DNA from: JAAAOZ01 sp964496595
GTDB taxonomy: Bacteria; Chloroflexota; Anaerolineae; B4-G1; SLSP01
NCBI GenBank assembly: GCA_964496595.1
Contig: CAZCAI010000065.1
Location: 1 to 25,246, forward strand
Direction of reading: 5' to 3'
Length of the DNA stretch: 25,246 nucleotides
Notes under the pieces: model-generated
Database searches by the model: none
Told to the model about the DNA's origin: nothing
The model's input: the letters and a program-made list of their open reading frames with translations, nothing else
Shown: piece by piece, positions 14,512 through 23,700 of the stretch
Position numbering within the stretch: the stretch's first letter is position 1
Layout: every line of letters begins with the position of its first letter
Made by a program: the position numbers and the translations under genes

Positions 14512-15513
14512 GTGGATCTGGCGACCTCAGCCCTGGCGGGCGACCGGCGCGCGCTGGCGCGATTGCTCTCGCGCGTCGAAAACGGCGCCCCCGAAGGTCA
14601 AGCAGCGCTGGCGAAGCTCTTCCTGCGTAGCGGCCAGGCGCACATCATCGGTATCACGGGCGCGCCGGGCGCCGGCAAGAGTACGCTGCTCAATCGATTG
14701 GCCCACGCTTTCCGCGAGCACGAGGAGCGCGTGGCCGTGGTGGCCGTCGATCCCACCAGCCCTTACTCCGGCGGCGCTCTGCTGGGGGATCGCTTGCGGA
14801 TGCGCGATCTTGTGGAGGACCCCGGCATCTTCATCCGCAGCATGGCCTCGCGAGGCCATCCCGGCGGGGTGGCGCACGCCACGCGCGATGTTGTAACCGT
14901 GTTGGATGCGGTGGGCGTGCCGGTGATTTTGGTGGAGACCGTCGGCGCGGGCCAATCGCAGGTCGAGGTGGCGCGCGTGGCGCACACCGTCGTCTTAGTC
15001 GAGGCGCCGGGGATGGGCGACGCCATCCAGGCGCTCAAGGCCGGCCTGATGGAAATCGCCGACATCATCGTCGTCAACAAGGCGGATCGCCCCGAAGCGC
15101 AGCAGACGGTGCGCGCATTACAGAGCGTGCGACGCGCCGGGCCGGCGGGCCATCACGGGCCGAGCGCGGGAGCCTCCCTGGAGGAACCAGAGCCTGCCGG
15201 CTGGGAAGCGCCGATCATCAAAACCAGCGCGCTGGAGGGCGAGGGCATCGCGGCCTTGATGGACGCGATCTTAGCCCACCGGGAGGATTTGCGGGCCAGC
15301 GGTCGCTGGGACGAGCGGTTGGCCCGCCACGCGCGCGCCGAGATCGAAGTGTGGTTGGAGCATCACTTCCAGGCATTGTTGCACGACTATCTCCCGGCGG
15401 AGCGAATCGGCGCCGCAGTCGAGGCAGTCTCGCGCCGGCAACAAGACCCGGTATCCGCTGCGCATAGCTTGCTCGCGGATTTGATCGAGGCGGTACGTCA
15501 AGAAGCATGCTAA
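14512..15513 (+). CDS. meaB: MeaB, methylmalonyl-CoA mutase-associated GTPase
   Basis: A 333-residue G3E-family P-loop GTPase that gates cobalamin loading and protects and reactivates methylmalonyl-CoA mutase. Walker A is GAPGAGKST at 50-58, switch and metal motifs include VDPTSPYSGGALLGDRLRM, ETVGAGQSQVE lies at 142-152, and the guanine-specificity motif NKAD is at 189-192. A Gly/Pro-rich stretch at about 206-232, before the conserved TSA motif, appears longer than usual. The start is GTG at 14512, one base after the mutase subunit stop, with GAGG overlapping that gene's end. Adjacency to the B12 subunit supports the assignment. Confidence 0.95.
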   Translation: MDLATSALAGDRRALARLLSRVENGAPEGQAALAKLFLRSGQAHIIGITGAPGAGKSTLLNRLAHAFREHEERVAVVAVDPTSPYSGGALLGDRLRMRDLVEDPGIFIRSMASRGHPGGVAHATRDVVTVLDAVGVPVILVETVGAGQSQVEVARVAHTVVLVEAPGMGDAIQALKAGLMEIADIIVVNKADRPEAQQTVRALQSVRRAGPAGHHGPSAGASLEEPEPAGWEAPIIKTSALEGEGIAALMDAILAHREDLRASGRWDERLARHARAEIEVWLEHHFQALLHDYLPAERIGAAVEAVSRRQQDPVSAAHSLLADLIEAVRQEAC

Positions 15514-15546
15514 ATCCTGGCGCCTTATCAGATTATGGAGGTTGTG

Positions 15547-16182
15547 ATGATCGAAGATAGACTCTCGTTAGCAGCGCGTGAAAAGCGCGGGGCTTATTTC
15601 ACAGAAGAGGCCGAGTTGATGGAAAAGCTAGCCCACGGCCAGAGTCCACAGGTGCTCTACATCGGTTGCTCCGATTCGCAGGTTATGCCAAGCCGGATTT
15701 TAGGCGCGGCGCCGGGCGATATCTTTGTCGTGCGGAATATCGCCAATGTCGTGCCGCCCACCGACGCGCCCGCGCCGGGCGTCGGGGCGGTGCTGGAATA
15801 CGCCCTTATGCATCTGGGCATACGCCACATCGTGATATGCGGCCATAGCTTCTGCGGCGGCATCCAGGCGCTGGATTTGCCGCCCGATGAAAGCGAGCCA
15901 CATCTGAGCCAGTGGCTGACCTATGCTCGCCCGGCCAAAGGTCGTGTTTTGGATAAGTTAAAGGGATACGCGCGCCATAACGCCATCGTCGAGACCAACG
16001 TGCTGCTCCAGGTGGAGCATCTGATGACCTATCCCTACATCAAAGAGGCCATCGAGGCCGGCGAATTGGAGATCCATCCCTGGGTTTACGATTTTCGGAG
16101 CGGGCGCGTGCGGATCTACGATGAGGTCGCGGGTATCTTCGTCGAGGAGCCGCCCTTTGATCTACTTGAGGAGATGGTATGA
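15547..16182 (+). CDS. Beta-class carbonic anhydrase with Gln in the dyad position
   Basis: A 211-residue zinc enzyme that interconverts CO2 and bicarbonate. Zinc ligands C41, H100 and C103 appear in CSDSQ and GHSFCGG, with D43 and the conserved VVRNIANVVPP. The family usually has CxDSR, in which Asp and Arg form a dyad controlling the zinc site; here Q45 replaces Arg. An ATG at 15535 is in frame, but the ATG at 15547 is chosen because GGAGG lies five bases before it. The gene follows meaB and overlaps the phosphatase start by four bases. Bicarbonate supply to carboxylation in propionyl-CoA metabolism is a possible link, inferred only from position. Confidence 0.9.
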   Translation: MIEDRLSLAAREKRGAYFTEEAELMEKLAHGQSPQVLYIGCSDSQVMPSRILGAAPGDIFVVRNIANVVPPTDAPAPGVGAVLEYALMHLGIRHIVICGHSFCGGIQALDLPPDESEPHLSQWLTYARPAKGRVLDKLKGYARHNAIVETNVLLQVEHLMTYPYIKEAIEAGELEIHPWVYDFRSGRVRIYDEVAGIFVEEPPFDLLEEMV

Positions 16183-16823
16183 CATTACGCTTGTGGCTGG
16201 TCCGGCACGGAGAATCGACATGGAACGCCGCCCGGCGCGTGCAGGGCTGGGCCGATCCGCCGCTGACGGAGAAGGGCAGGTGGCAAGCGCGCCGGGTCGC
16301 CGAGCGTCTCGGCCAGCTAGACGAGGTGACCGCGCTCTACACCAGTCCGCAGGTGCGGGCCCGCCAGACGGCGGAGGCCATCGCGGCAGCAACGAGCGTC
16401 GCGCCGATAGAGGATGTGCGCCTGTGCGAGCACGGCATGGGAGAGGCGACCGGGCGTAACTGGGATGAGATCATCGATCTGTGGCCGCATCTGCTGGAGT
16501 ACGCCCATCGCGGCGAGACTGTCCGGCCGTACATCCCGGAGACGGAGCCGGAGGAGGAGTTTTACACCCGCGTTGAAGCGATCTTCGATGAGATCATAGC
16601 ACGCCACGAAAAAGGCGATGTCGTGATCGTCGCGCACGGCGGCACCTTTCGCGGGTTCTTAGCCGCGTGGTTTAATGTTCCTTGGGAAACGTACCTGGGT
16701 CTGCGCTTTGGCAACGCCTCCGTGACGTTAGCGGAGATCGAGATGCCGGGCTGGATGAACGTCCTCTTCGTGAACGATATCTCCCATCTCAGAGACGGCG
16801 CAGAGTGTGAAAAGGATGTGTAA
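16179..16823 (+). CDS. Histidine phosphatase family protein (phosphoglycerate mutase-like)
   Basis: A 214-residue cytoplasmic phosphatase of the two-histidine (branch 1) superfamily. The phosphorylated His is H10 in LVRHGESTWN, the second catalytic His is H153 in VAHGGTFRG, and an acidic general acid lies in the RLCEHGMGEATG region. Family members dephosphorylate phosphoglycerate, alpha-ribazole phosphate or sugar phosphates. A CobC-like role with cobalamin is conceivable near a B12-dependent mutase but cannot be shown. The ATG overlaps the carbonic anhydrase stop as ATGA, so the two are translationally coupled. Confidence 0.9.
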   Translation: MTLRLWLVRHGESTWNAARRVQGWADPPLTEKGRWQARRVAERLGQLDEVTALYTSPQVRARQTAEAIAAATSVAPIEDVRLCEHGMGEATGRNWDEIIDLWPHLLEYAHRGETVRPYIPETEPEEEFYTRVEAIFDEIIARHEKGDVVIVAHGGTFRGFLAAWFNVPWETYLGLRFGNASVTLAEIEMPGWMNVLFVNDISHLRDGAECEKDV

Positions 16824-16882
16824 GCGTAACCGCGGGAATCGCCAGGCGATCCCTTGAGGAGTTACTAACAAGAGAGGTAACG

Positions 16883-17479
16883 ATGACAATTGACGTATGG
16901 CTTCGAGTGATTGATATATTATTCGCGGTCTTGGGATTGACGTTGGTGATCCAGATTATCCTGCAATGGGTCAACGTCCCGCCCCATCACACTGCGATGA
17001 AGATCTTGCGCACCATCACCGAACCGCTGCTCAAACCCGTGCGCGAGCTGATGGGCGGGAGCACCTACCAGTATGTGCCGTGGAATCAGGCCTATTTTGA
17101 TGGCGCGCCGGTGATGGGGCTGATCTTGCTCTGGTTGGGACATTCACTGATCACGTGGCTGATCACCCTCGTGTTGATGGCGCTGGACGTCCCGACCCAA
17201 CCTTGGTTACAGATGGGGCGTATCTTCATCTCCCTGCTCAATATCCTCTTCGATTTCTACAGCGCGGCGCTGCTGGTGCGCGTGATTTTGGGATGGTTGC
17301 GCGTGCCTTACAGCAACCGGATGATGGGTTTTTTGGTGAACATCACAGAACCGGTCTTGGCGCCGATTCGCCAACTCCTCCCGCCCATCGTTGGCCTGGA
17401 CTTCTCCCCCATCATCGCCTACTTTCTCATCAACCTCCTGCGGCGCGTGATTATCTCCCTGTTGTGGATGTTGTTTTGA
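16883..17479 (+). CDS. YggT family membrane protein, two YGGT repeats
   Basis: A 198-residue inner-membrane protein with two copies of the YGGT unit. Each has a long hydrophobic helix, a helix-breaking motif (TEPLLKPVRELM, and TEPVLAPIRQLLPP in the second copy) and a second helix. YggT proteins are linked to envelope stress, osmotic resistance and, in some bacteria, cell-division-associated loci, but the molecular role is unsettled. GAGAGG precedes the ATG at 16883. A short hairpin (16834-16853) lies in the 59-base gap from the phosphatase gene. The gene ends the unit, with a clear terminator 38 bases downstream. Confidence 0.9.
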   Translation: MTIDVWLRVIDILFAVLGLTLVIQIILQWVNVPPHHTAMKILRTITEPLLKPVRELMGGSTYQYVPWNQAYFDGAPVMGLILLWLGHSLITWLITLVLMALDVPTQPWLQMGRIFISLLNILFDFYSAALLVRVILGWLRVPYSNRMMGFLVNITEPVLAPIRQLLPPIVGLDFSPIIAYFLINLLRRVIISLLWMLF

Positions 17480-17515
17480 GCGAAGCTTATAGCAAGGCGC
17501 CGATAAGGTCAGATT

Positions 17516-17550
17516 CTCCCCAGGTCACGTGAACGGCCTGGGGATTTTTT
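17516..17550 (+). terminator. Intrinsic terminator after the YggT gene
   Basis: CCCCAGG at 17518-17524 pairs with CCTGGGG at 17537-17543; flanking T-A, T-G and C-G pairs extend the stem to about ten. ATTTTTT follows at once (17544-17550), a standard rho-independent layout. Confidence 0.88.
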
Positions 17551-17563
17551 GGCATAAGAGGAT

Positions 17564-17591
17564 GGAATACGCAATACGGAATACGGAATAC
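17564..17591. repeat. Heptanucleotide array GGAATAC/GCAATAC
   Basis: Four contiguous 7-base units: GGAATAC, GCAATAC, then GGAATAC twice. The array lies between the terminator of the YggT unit and the thiI promoter, outside the predicted transcript. It uses the same words as 2977-3019. Confidence 0.85.
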
Positions 17592-17666
17592 ATTTCCCGT
17601 TGGGGGAGAACAAAAGACGCCGGCCCGAACTTCCCCAATAATCTGCATATACCCAGGATAGAGGCA

Positions 17667-17694
17667 TTGCGCGGCCCCCTGATTGTGTTATCAT
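17667..17694 (+). promoter_or_regulatory. Predicted promoter of thiI with start at the ATG
   Basis: TTGCGC at 17667-17672 and TATCAT at 17689-17694 are 16 bases apart. The expected transcription start is 17701 or 17702, and the thiI ATG begins at 17702. Confidence 0.5.
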
Positions 17695-17701
17695 AGCCCC
17701 T

Positions 17702-18877
17702 ATGACAAACCAAACACAAAATTACATAGTGCACTACGGCGAGTTGAGCCTCAAGGGCAACAACCGCTATAAATTCGAGCAGCGCTTGATTCACAACATC
17801 CAAACCGCGTTGGCGGATTTGGGAGAGATCGAGCTGCAAAAATTTCACAGCTACTTTATCGTCGCGGTCAAGGGGGAGGTGCCGACGGAGATCTTGGAAC
17901 GCCGTCTCCGGCGCATCTTTGGGATTGCCTACGTAGCGCCCACGATGATCGTCCCGCCTCAGATGGACGTCATCACAGAGACGGCGCTCGATCTGGCCGC
18001 GGGCGTCATCACCCCCCAGACGACCTTCAAGGTCGATACCCGACGCGGCGACAAGCAATTTCCAATCACATCGCCGGAGGTCAACAGCCGCGTCGGCGCC
18101 GCCATCGTCGAAGCGACCCAGGCGCCGGTGCAATTAAATGATCCCGACGTCACGTTGGAGATCCAAATTTATGAGCAGGGCGCTTATCTTTTCATCCGTC
18201 GCCTTCAGGGCGCGGGCGGCCTGCCCATCGGCGCGAGCGGGCGCGTGTTGGCGCTCTTCTCCGGCGGCATCGATTCGCCCGTCGCCGCGCACATGATGCA
18301 CAAACGCGGGTGCAACGTCGATTTCTTGCATTTTCATCTCCAGCCAAGCGCTCAACGCGCGCGCGACTCCAAAATTGTAGCGCTGGCGCGCGCGTTGCTG
18401 GCGCCCCATCGCCTCTCCGCGCCGCTCTACCTGGCCTCCTCCGAGCTGTTCGAGGCAGCGATTGCCACTTACGACACGGCGCTGGCGACGGTTGCCTTCC
18501 GGCGCTTTATGATGCGCGTCGCCGAGCGGATCGCCTACCGGCGCAACGCCGTGGCGCTTGTCACGGGCGAAAGCGTGGGGCAAGTCGCCTCGCAGACGCT
18601 CAAGAACATCGATGTGATTGGCCGGGCCGCCGAACGCGCGATCCTGCGGCCCCTCGTCGGGCTGGATAAGCAGGAGATTGTCGATATGGCGCAGGCAATT
18701 GGGACGTTCGAGTTGTCCATCCAGCCCTACAAAGACCCCTGCTCAATCCACGCGCAGCGGCCCGATACGTGGGCCAACCTCGCGGAGGTGAAGGCGCTGG
18801 AGGAGAGGTTGGACAGCGACGCGCTGGTCGACCGGACGCTGGCCGAGTATATCGACGAGGTCTGGATCAGGTTCTAG
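17702..18877 (+). CDS. thiI: tRNA 4-thiouridine synthase ThiI
   Basis: A 391-residue cytoplasmic enzyme that adenylates U8 of tRNA and inserts sulfur to give 4-thiouridine; it also takes part in thiazole synthesis in some bacteria. An N-terminal ferredoxin-like region and THUMP domain (about 60-165) bind tRNA. The PP-loop ATP pyrophosphatase motif SGGIDSP starts at S187, and the conserved LVTGESVGQVASQTL follows. There is no rhodanese domain, and the length is normal for this short form. No Shine-Dalgarno precedes the ATG at 17702, and the -10 box is seven bases upstream, so translation is probably leaderless. It is followed after four bases by a decarboxylase-like gene. Confidence 0.95.
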   Translation: MTNQTQNYIVHYGELSLKGNNRYKFEQRLIHNIQTALADLGEIELQKFHSYFIVAVKGEVPTEILERRLRRIFGIAYVAPTMIVPPQMDVITETALDLAAGVITPQTTFKVDTRRGDKQFPITSPEVNSRVGAAIVEATQAPVQLNDPDVTLEIQIYEQGAYLFIRRLQGAGGLPIGASGRVLALFSGGIDSPVAAHMMHKRGCNVDFLHFHLQPSAQRARDSKIVALARALLAPHRLSAPLYLASSELFEAAIATYDTALATVAFRRFMMRVAERIAYRRNAVALVTGESVGQVASQTLKNIDVIGRAAERAILRPLVGLDKQEIVDMAQAIGTFELSIQPYKDPCSIHAQRPDTWANLAEVKALEERLDSDALVDRTLAEYIDEVWIRF

Positions 18878-18881
18878 CGCG

Positions 18882-19964
18882 ATGGGGAAGAAGCTCTCGC
18901 GGCGCCGCTTTCTCTATCTGACCGGGGGCGCGTTGGGCGCCGCCGCGACCGGCTGTCGGCGCTCCCCGGCGACGCCGGAGGAACTTCCCCATTATGTGGA
19001 TGACGACCTACGCCACGGCTGGCCTGTCCCGCGCGGGCCGTACCTCCAGCGCGATGCGCGCATCGCGGCCTTTTTGCTCCCCGCCGAGCGCGACGCGCTT
19101 CACCGCCTCTGCCGGCGCTATCTCAGCGCGCCCACGAACGGCGAATGGGATTACGTCCCGGCGATGCCCTACGTGGCGATGGTGTACGCGGAGATGGATG
19201 TGCTCTCCACCGATGCGCGGGATCAAGCGCTGGGCCACTCGCGGGAGCGGGAACTGAGCTTCTGGGTGCCGACGGTGGGCCGGCGCAAGGCCGGCGGCCT
19301 CTGGACGCCCGATCACGCCGCGTGGTTTTTGCCCTGCCTCTACGTCGATAACCCCTCGGCGCTGGTCACAGGCCGCGAGGTCTATGGCTTCCCCAAGATG
19401 TGGGGGCGTTTCGAATCGCCCACAATCATCCAGAATCCAGAGTTCGCCTTAGATGCGTGGCGCTTCGAGACGGCGGATATGTCAGGAGCGTCAGTACAAG
19501 GTCAGATGCAGCGCCTGGCCGAGTTGAAGCGCCGCGATCCAGAGGATGCGCTGGCCTCGGCGGTCACCTGGGGTAACTGGGACGCGGCCCGCGCGGAGAT
19601 CATCCGCCTGCTACGCCAGACCGATGCATCCGTCGAGATGCAGACATTGCGTGATCTTATCGAACTGGAGGGCGGGGAAATCCCGCTGGTCTTCCTTAAG
19701 CAATTTCGCGATGCCGCCGATACCCGGCGCGCGTGTTATCAGGCCATCATCAGGACAGACGCGCGCTTGGACCTTTTTCGCCAGGGCGGGTTGCTGGATC
19801 ACACCTACTATCTGACGCTGCATCCCCACGTGAACCATCCCCTGGCCAAGCTCCTGGGTTTGCGCGTGAATCACCAGCAGCACGTGCAGGCCCTGGTCGG
19901 CTTTTGGATTCACGTGGATTTTACGCTGGGGCGCGGCGCGGAAGTATGGAAGGCGCCATCGTGA
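18882..19964 (+). CDS. Tat-exported lipoprotein with acetoacetate decarboxylase-like fold
   Basis: A 360-residue protein. The N-terminus is a twin-arginine signal (S6-RRRFL) with a hydrophobic stretch ending AATGC, so C25 is a likely lipidated Cys. The mature part matches the acetoacetate decarboxylase family: PRGPY near residue 51, PYVAMVYAEMDVL, and GREVYGFPKMWG, where K172 aligns with the Schiff-base Lys of the clostridial enzyme. The following residue is Met173 instead of the second Lys. Family length is about 245, so there are extra insertions (about 200-300). Export of an ADC-fold protein is unusual, and the substrate is unknown. It starts four bases after thiI and overlaps the next gene as GTGA. 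Confidence 0.82.
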   Translation: MGKKLSRRRFLYLTGGALGAAATGCRRSPATPEELPHYVDDDLRHGWPVPRGPYLQRDARIAAFLLPAERDALHRLCRRYLSAPTNGEWDYVPAMPYVAMVYAEMDVLSTDARDQALGHSRERELSFWVPTVGRRKAGGLWTPDHAAWFLPCLYVDNPSALVTGREVYGFPKMWGRFESPTIIQNPEFALDAWRFETADMSGASVQGQMQRLAELKRRDPEDALASAVTWGNWDAARAEIIRLLRQTDASVEMQTLRDLIELEGGEIPLVFLKQFRDAADTRRACYQAIIRTDARLDLFRQGGLLDHTYYLTLHPHVNHPLAKLLGLRVNHQQHVQALVGFWIHVDFTLGRGAEVWKAPS

Positions 19965-20575
19965 GCGACGAGGCCGGCGCGGCTAACTACGGCCCTTGTT
20001 TGGGGATGTTGGATGGCGCGCTTTTAGGCGCGCTTCTTGCCGCGCTCTATGGCGCGCTGGTGGGCGCGACGTATGGCGCGCATCGCGGGCCGGGCGTGGG
20101 GGCCTTGGGCGGCGCGCTCGTCGCGGCGGCCAACGGCGTATGGATCGGCGCGTGCGTCGGGAGCGTGAGCCGGTACGCGACGGTCTATTTCCAGAAGTAT
20201 CTGGGGGGAAACAGCAGGGGACGCCGGCGCCGCCTCGCCCTCGGCGCGCTCGTGGGTGCACTGGGGGGCGCACTCGCCGGCTGGATGCTCCAGGCGCGCG
20301 CGGGCCTCATCCTTGGCGCGGTGGCGAGCCTCTACGTCGCGGGGGGATGGGGCGCGGCAGTCGGCGCTATCATAGCGGCGCGCCGCGTCACGCTGTGGGG
20401 CGCGGCGGCGCCGATGCGGGCAGTACTCATCGGCGCGGCGAGCGGCCCACTCCTTGGCGGGCTGATGGGCAGCCTGCTGCTGGAAGAGCCGCTGGGCGGC
20501 GCGCTCCTGGGCACATTTTTGGGCCTGGGCCTCGGCCCCTTATTCGGCGCCGCCATCGGCCTGGGGCGGGGATGA
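19961..20575 (+). CDS. Glycine-zipper membrane protein, function unknown
   Basis: A 204-residue protein made almost entirely of Gly/Ala/Leu-rich hydrophobic segments with repeated G-x-x-x-G spacing, such as LLGALLAALYGALVGA and GALVGALGGALAG. About six membrane segments are likely, with one short basic stretch (GRRRR) after the second pair. No enzyme motif is visible. The GTG at 19961 is chosen because GGAAGG lies seven bases upstream and it overlaps the previous stop as GTGA; an ATG at 19946 would add five residues. It is co-transcribed with the decarboxylase-like lipoprotein and could be its membrane partner, which is inference only. Confidence 0.7.
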   Translation: MSDEAGAANYGPCLGMLDGALLGALLAALYGALVGATYGAHRGPGVGALGGALVAAANGVWIGACVGSVSRYATVYFQKYLGGNSRGRRRRLALGALVGALGGALAGWMLQARAGLILGAVASLYVAGGWGAAVGAIIAARRVTLWGAAAPMRAVLIGAASGPLLGGLMGSLLLEEPLGGALLGTFLGLGLGPLFGAAIGLGRG

Positions 20576-20648
20576 TAGCGCACAGAACACGCGACTATCC
20601 CTAAGAGCAGCGCGGATGTGCGCGGGCGAATTCAGAGCCGTGACTCTT

Positions 20649-20676
20649 TTGACACCTTTGCCTTTCCTTCTATACT
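20649..20676 (+). promoter_or_regulatory. Strong sigma70-type promoter for the histidine kinase
   Basis: A perfect TTGACA at 20649-20654 and TATACT at 20671-20676 are 16 bases apart. The leader would be about 94 bases. No terminator for the upstream operon was found in this 201-base gap. Confidence 0.65.
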
Positions 20677-20776
20677 GTAGTTAAAGGCGCTGTCAAACAA
20701 AGCATAGCGTTTTTAAATTTGTCTCAGAATGTTGTACTATAGCGTTAGTTATATTACCTCGTAAAGGACGCACGCG

Positions 20777-23700
20777 ATGAATTTGAATTTGTGGCACGCT
20801 CCCACCGGATTTTCATTTGAATTCCCCATGGTATGGTCGAGTATGATTCTCTCGATCCTCTACGCGGGTCTTTTCTTGGGCGTGATGTGGAAACAGCGCT
20901 CGGATTTTCGGGAGATGGCACAGGGGCAATGGATCAGCTTCGCGCTGGCCTTGCTGGTCTCGATCCCGGCGAACTTCACGCTGATTTTGCAGCGTACCAC
21001 TGCTGGCTCGCTTCCCGTCGCGCCAATTAGTGTACTGCCCGCCCAACCCACCGTCTCGTTGGCCGGACTGCTTATCGTCACAGCGGTCGCTATCTGGCTG
21101 GGCATTGGCCCGGCGGGCGTTGTCAATCTCCTGGCCACTTTTATGTGGGCGTGGTTTTTCCCCCTCACCTTCACCGATCTATTAGCGTTTACCTCGTGGG
21201 GCATCGTAATGGGCTGGTGCATCCATCAGCCCTATAAGGGAAGGTTCTTCGATCTGCTCAGAATGCCCATAGTCGCCTCGGTGGTCTCTTCCCTGACGCC
21301 AGTGTTCTTCTTCTCGTTCAGTCGCCTGGCACTCAATTTGCCGGAAGGCGGACTGCTGGCGGTGGATTACGTGGCTTCCTTTTGGAACAATGAACTGCCT
21401 CTCTGGGCGCTGAGTGGCCTGGGGGTGGGCGTCGTGTTCCAGCTCGTGTTTCTCAACTCGGCGTGGCGTCCGCCGCAGCGGAGGGATGTGATCTCCGTTT
21501 ATAGTCGCTCCTTGCGCGCACGCTTCTTGGTTTTTAGCATCCCCCTGGTATTGCTCAGTATCGTGCTCTCTGTGCTGGCGGTCACCTCGCGGGCGATTAC
21601 ATTGGCGCGCGACCAAGCCATCGTGGAGATGTCCCGCAGCGCGGATAATGCCAGCGAGCGCTTGCGACAATTCCACTATACCGCCCCCAATCTGCTGATC
21701 ACGTTTGCGGAGGATCCGACACTGCTCGATCCAGAGCGACGCGCCCAGGCGCTGCGCACCGATCGGCAAGTTGTCCCCTTCTTCCAGGAACTATTGATCG
21801 TCAACTCAGCAAGGGAGGTTGTCGAAGCTGTACCCGAAGGGGAGGCCGCCGTCGCACTGACGACGGAGGAGGAGTTGGAGGTCGAAAAGGCGCTGAATTT
21901 GGGCTTTTTGCAGGTAACGCGCATCACGAAGTTACCTTCGGGGCAGTATGGTCTCACGGCGGTGCAACCGATTTTCCAGACGGAGGAGGGGGACAGCCCA
22001 TCAGAAGAACGGGGGGCGCCGGTGGCGCTGTTGCTGGGGCGCGTGCAATTGAATGTTAATCCCTACATGCAGCAGGCGCTGGATGCGCTCCAGTTTACGC
22101 GCGGCACCGGGGACGGTTTTATTCTGGATGAGTGGGGCGTCATCATCGCGCATCCCAATCCGGATTTCATTCTTCGGCCTTGGGATGGCCCTCTTGACGC
22201 CTTGCCAGAGCCAGGCGCGGGGAGGGAGTACGAGGAAGTTTCGCCGGATGGGCGACGCATTTTGACCTATTTACATAATTCAAGGGGCACGCCCTACGCG
22301 GTCATCTTGCAACTTCCCTATGCTGCGGTATTGGAGACCGCGACGGCGATTGCCAGCCCGCTCTTGCTGGTGCAGATTGTGGTGGGGGGCATTCTGTTGT
22401 TCGCCATCCCTTTCTACGCGACGCGCATCATCAAGCCGCTGAATAAGTTGGCCGAGGCCGCGAATCACATCGCGACCGAAAATTTGGATAAGCCCGAAGA
22501 ATGGGATATTCCTCCGGTCTCTATCGCTGGCGATGACGAGGTCGCCCAATTGGGGAGCGCCTTCGAGAAGATGCAGATTCGTCTGCAGGCGCGCCTGAAG
22601 GATCTCAAGCTTTTGTTAAGTGTCGCCCAGGATGTCTCGGCGACGTTGGATCTCGAAAGCGGCGTTGTGCCCATTTTGAAGGGGGCGTTGGAGGAAACGG
22701 GCGCCGCCGTGGCACGATTTGTTCTTCTCTCCAGCAGCAATCGTATTCAGCGGGTTTTCACCCGAGGGGAGGACATAGACATCACCAATATTACGGCATT
22801 GGATCAAGATTTCTCCAAGGCGCTGCGACGCCGCCGGAATCGACTTGTGATCCAGGATCTTTCCGAAACGAAGGGGGCGACCGGCGCTGCGCAACCGTTG
22901 CGTAGCGTGGCCGTCTTCCCGGTGCGGTTGCACAACAACACCGTGGCGATTTTCTGGGTCGGCGCGGATCAAAGCGATGCTTTCGATGAAGCGCGCGTAG
23001 ACTTCCTCTCCACGTTGGCGAATCAGGCGACGGTGCTCGTGGAGAACGCGCGTCTCTTCCAGGCCGCCGAGGGCGGTCGGCGCCGTCTGGCTGCGATTTT
23101 AGCCAGCACCACCGACGCGATCCTCGTCATCGACTCGCGCGCCCGGCTCCTGTTAATCAATCCGGCCGCGCAGCGCGTGCTTGAGGTGGACGAAGCGTAT
23201 GGTCGGTTGCTGAAGAATTTGGACATTCCAGAGCCGTTGAAGACGGCGGTGTTGCGCTCCGAGGAGGAGCAGCAGGCCGTCGAGGTGCCGCTGGAGGATG
23301 GGCGCACCTTCTACGCCAGCATCGCGCCCATTTTGGATCCCCAAGGGCTGATGGCGGGTAAAGTGGTAGTGATGCGGGATGTCACGCACTTCAAGGAACT
23401 CGATGAGATGAAGTCGGACTTCGTGGCGACCGTCTCGCACGACCTGCGCGCGCCGCTGACCTTCATTCGCGGCTATGCGACGATGCTGATGATGGTCGGC
23501 GATCTCAACGATAAACAACACGACTATCTTGAGCGCATCTTAGCGGGCATTGATCAAATGAGCGCGTTGATCGGTGATTTGCTCAACCTGCGTCGCATCG
23601 AGGCGGGCGTGGGCGTGCGCCAGGAGTCGTGCCAACTGGGCCTGATCCTCATCGAGGCCGTCGATACGATGCGCGCGCGCGCCACGAACAAGGGCGTGAT

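Noticed and set aside
16834..16853. Hairpin after the histidine phosphatase considered as a terminator
   Set aside because: The stem has a bulge and no T run follows, and the YggT gene downstream lacks an obvious promoter of its own.
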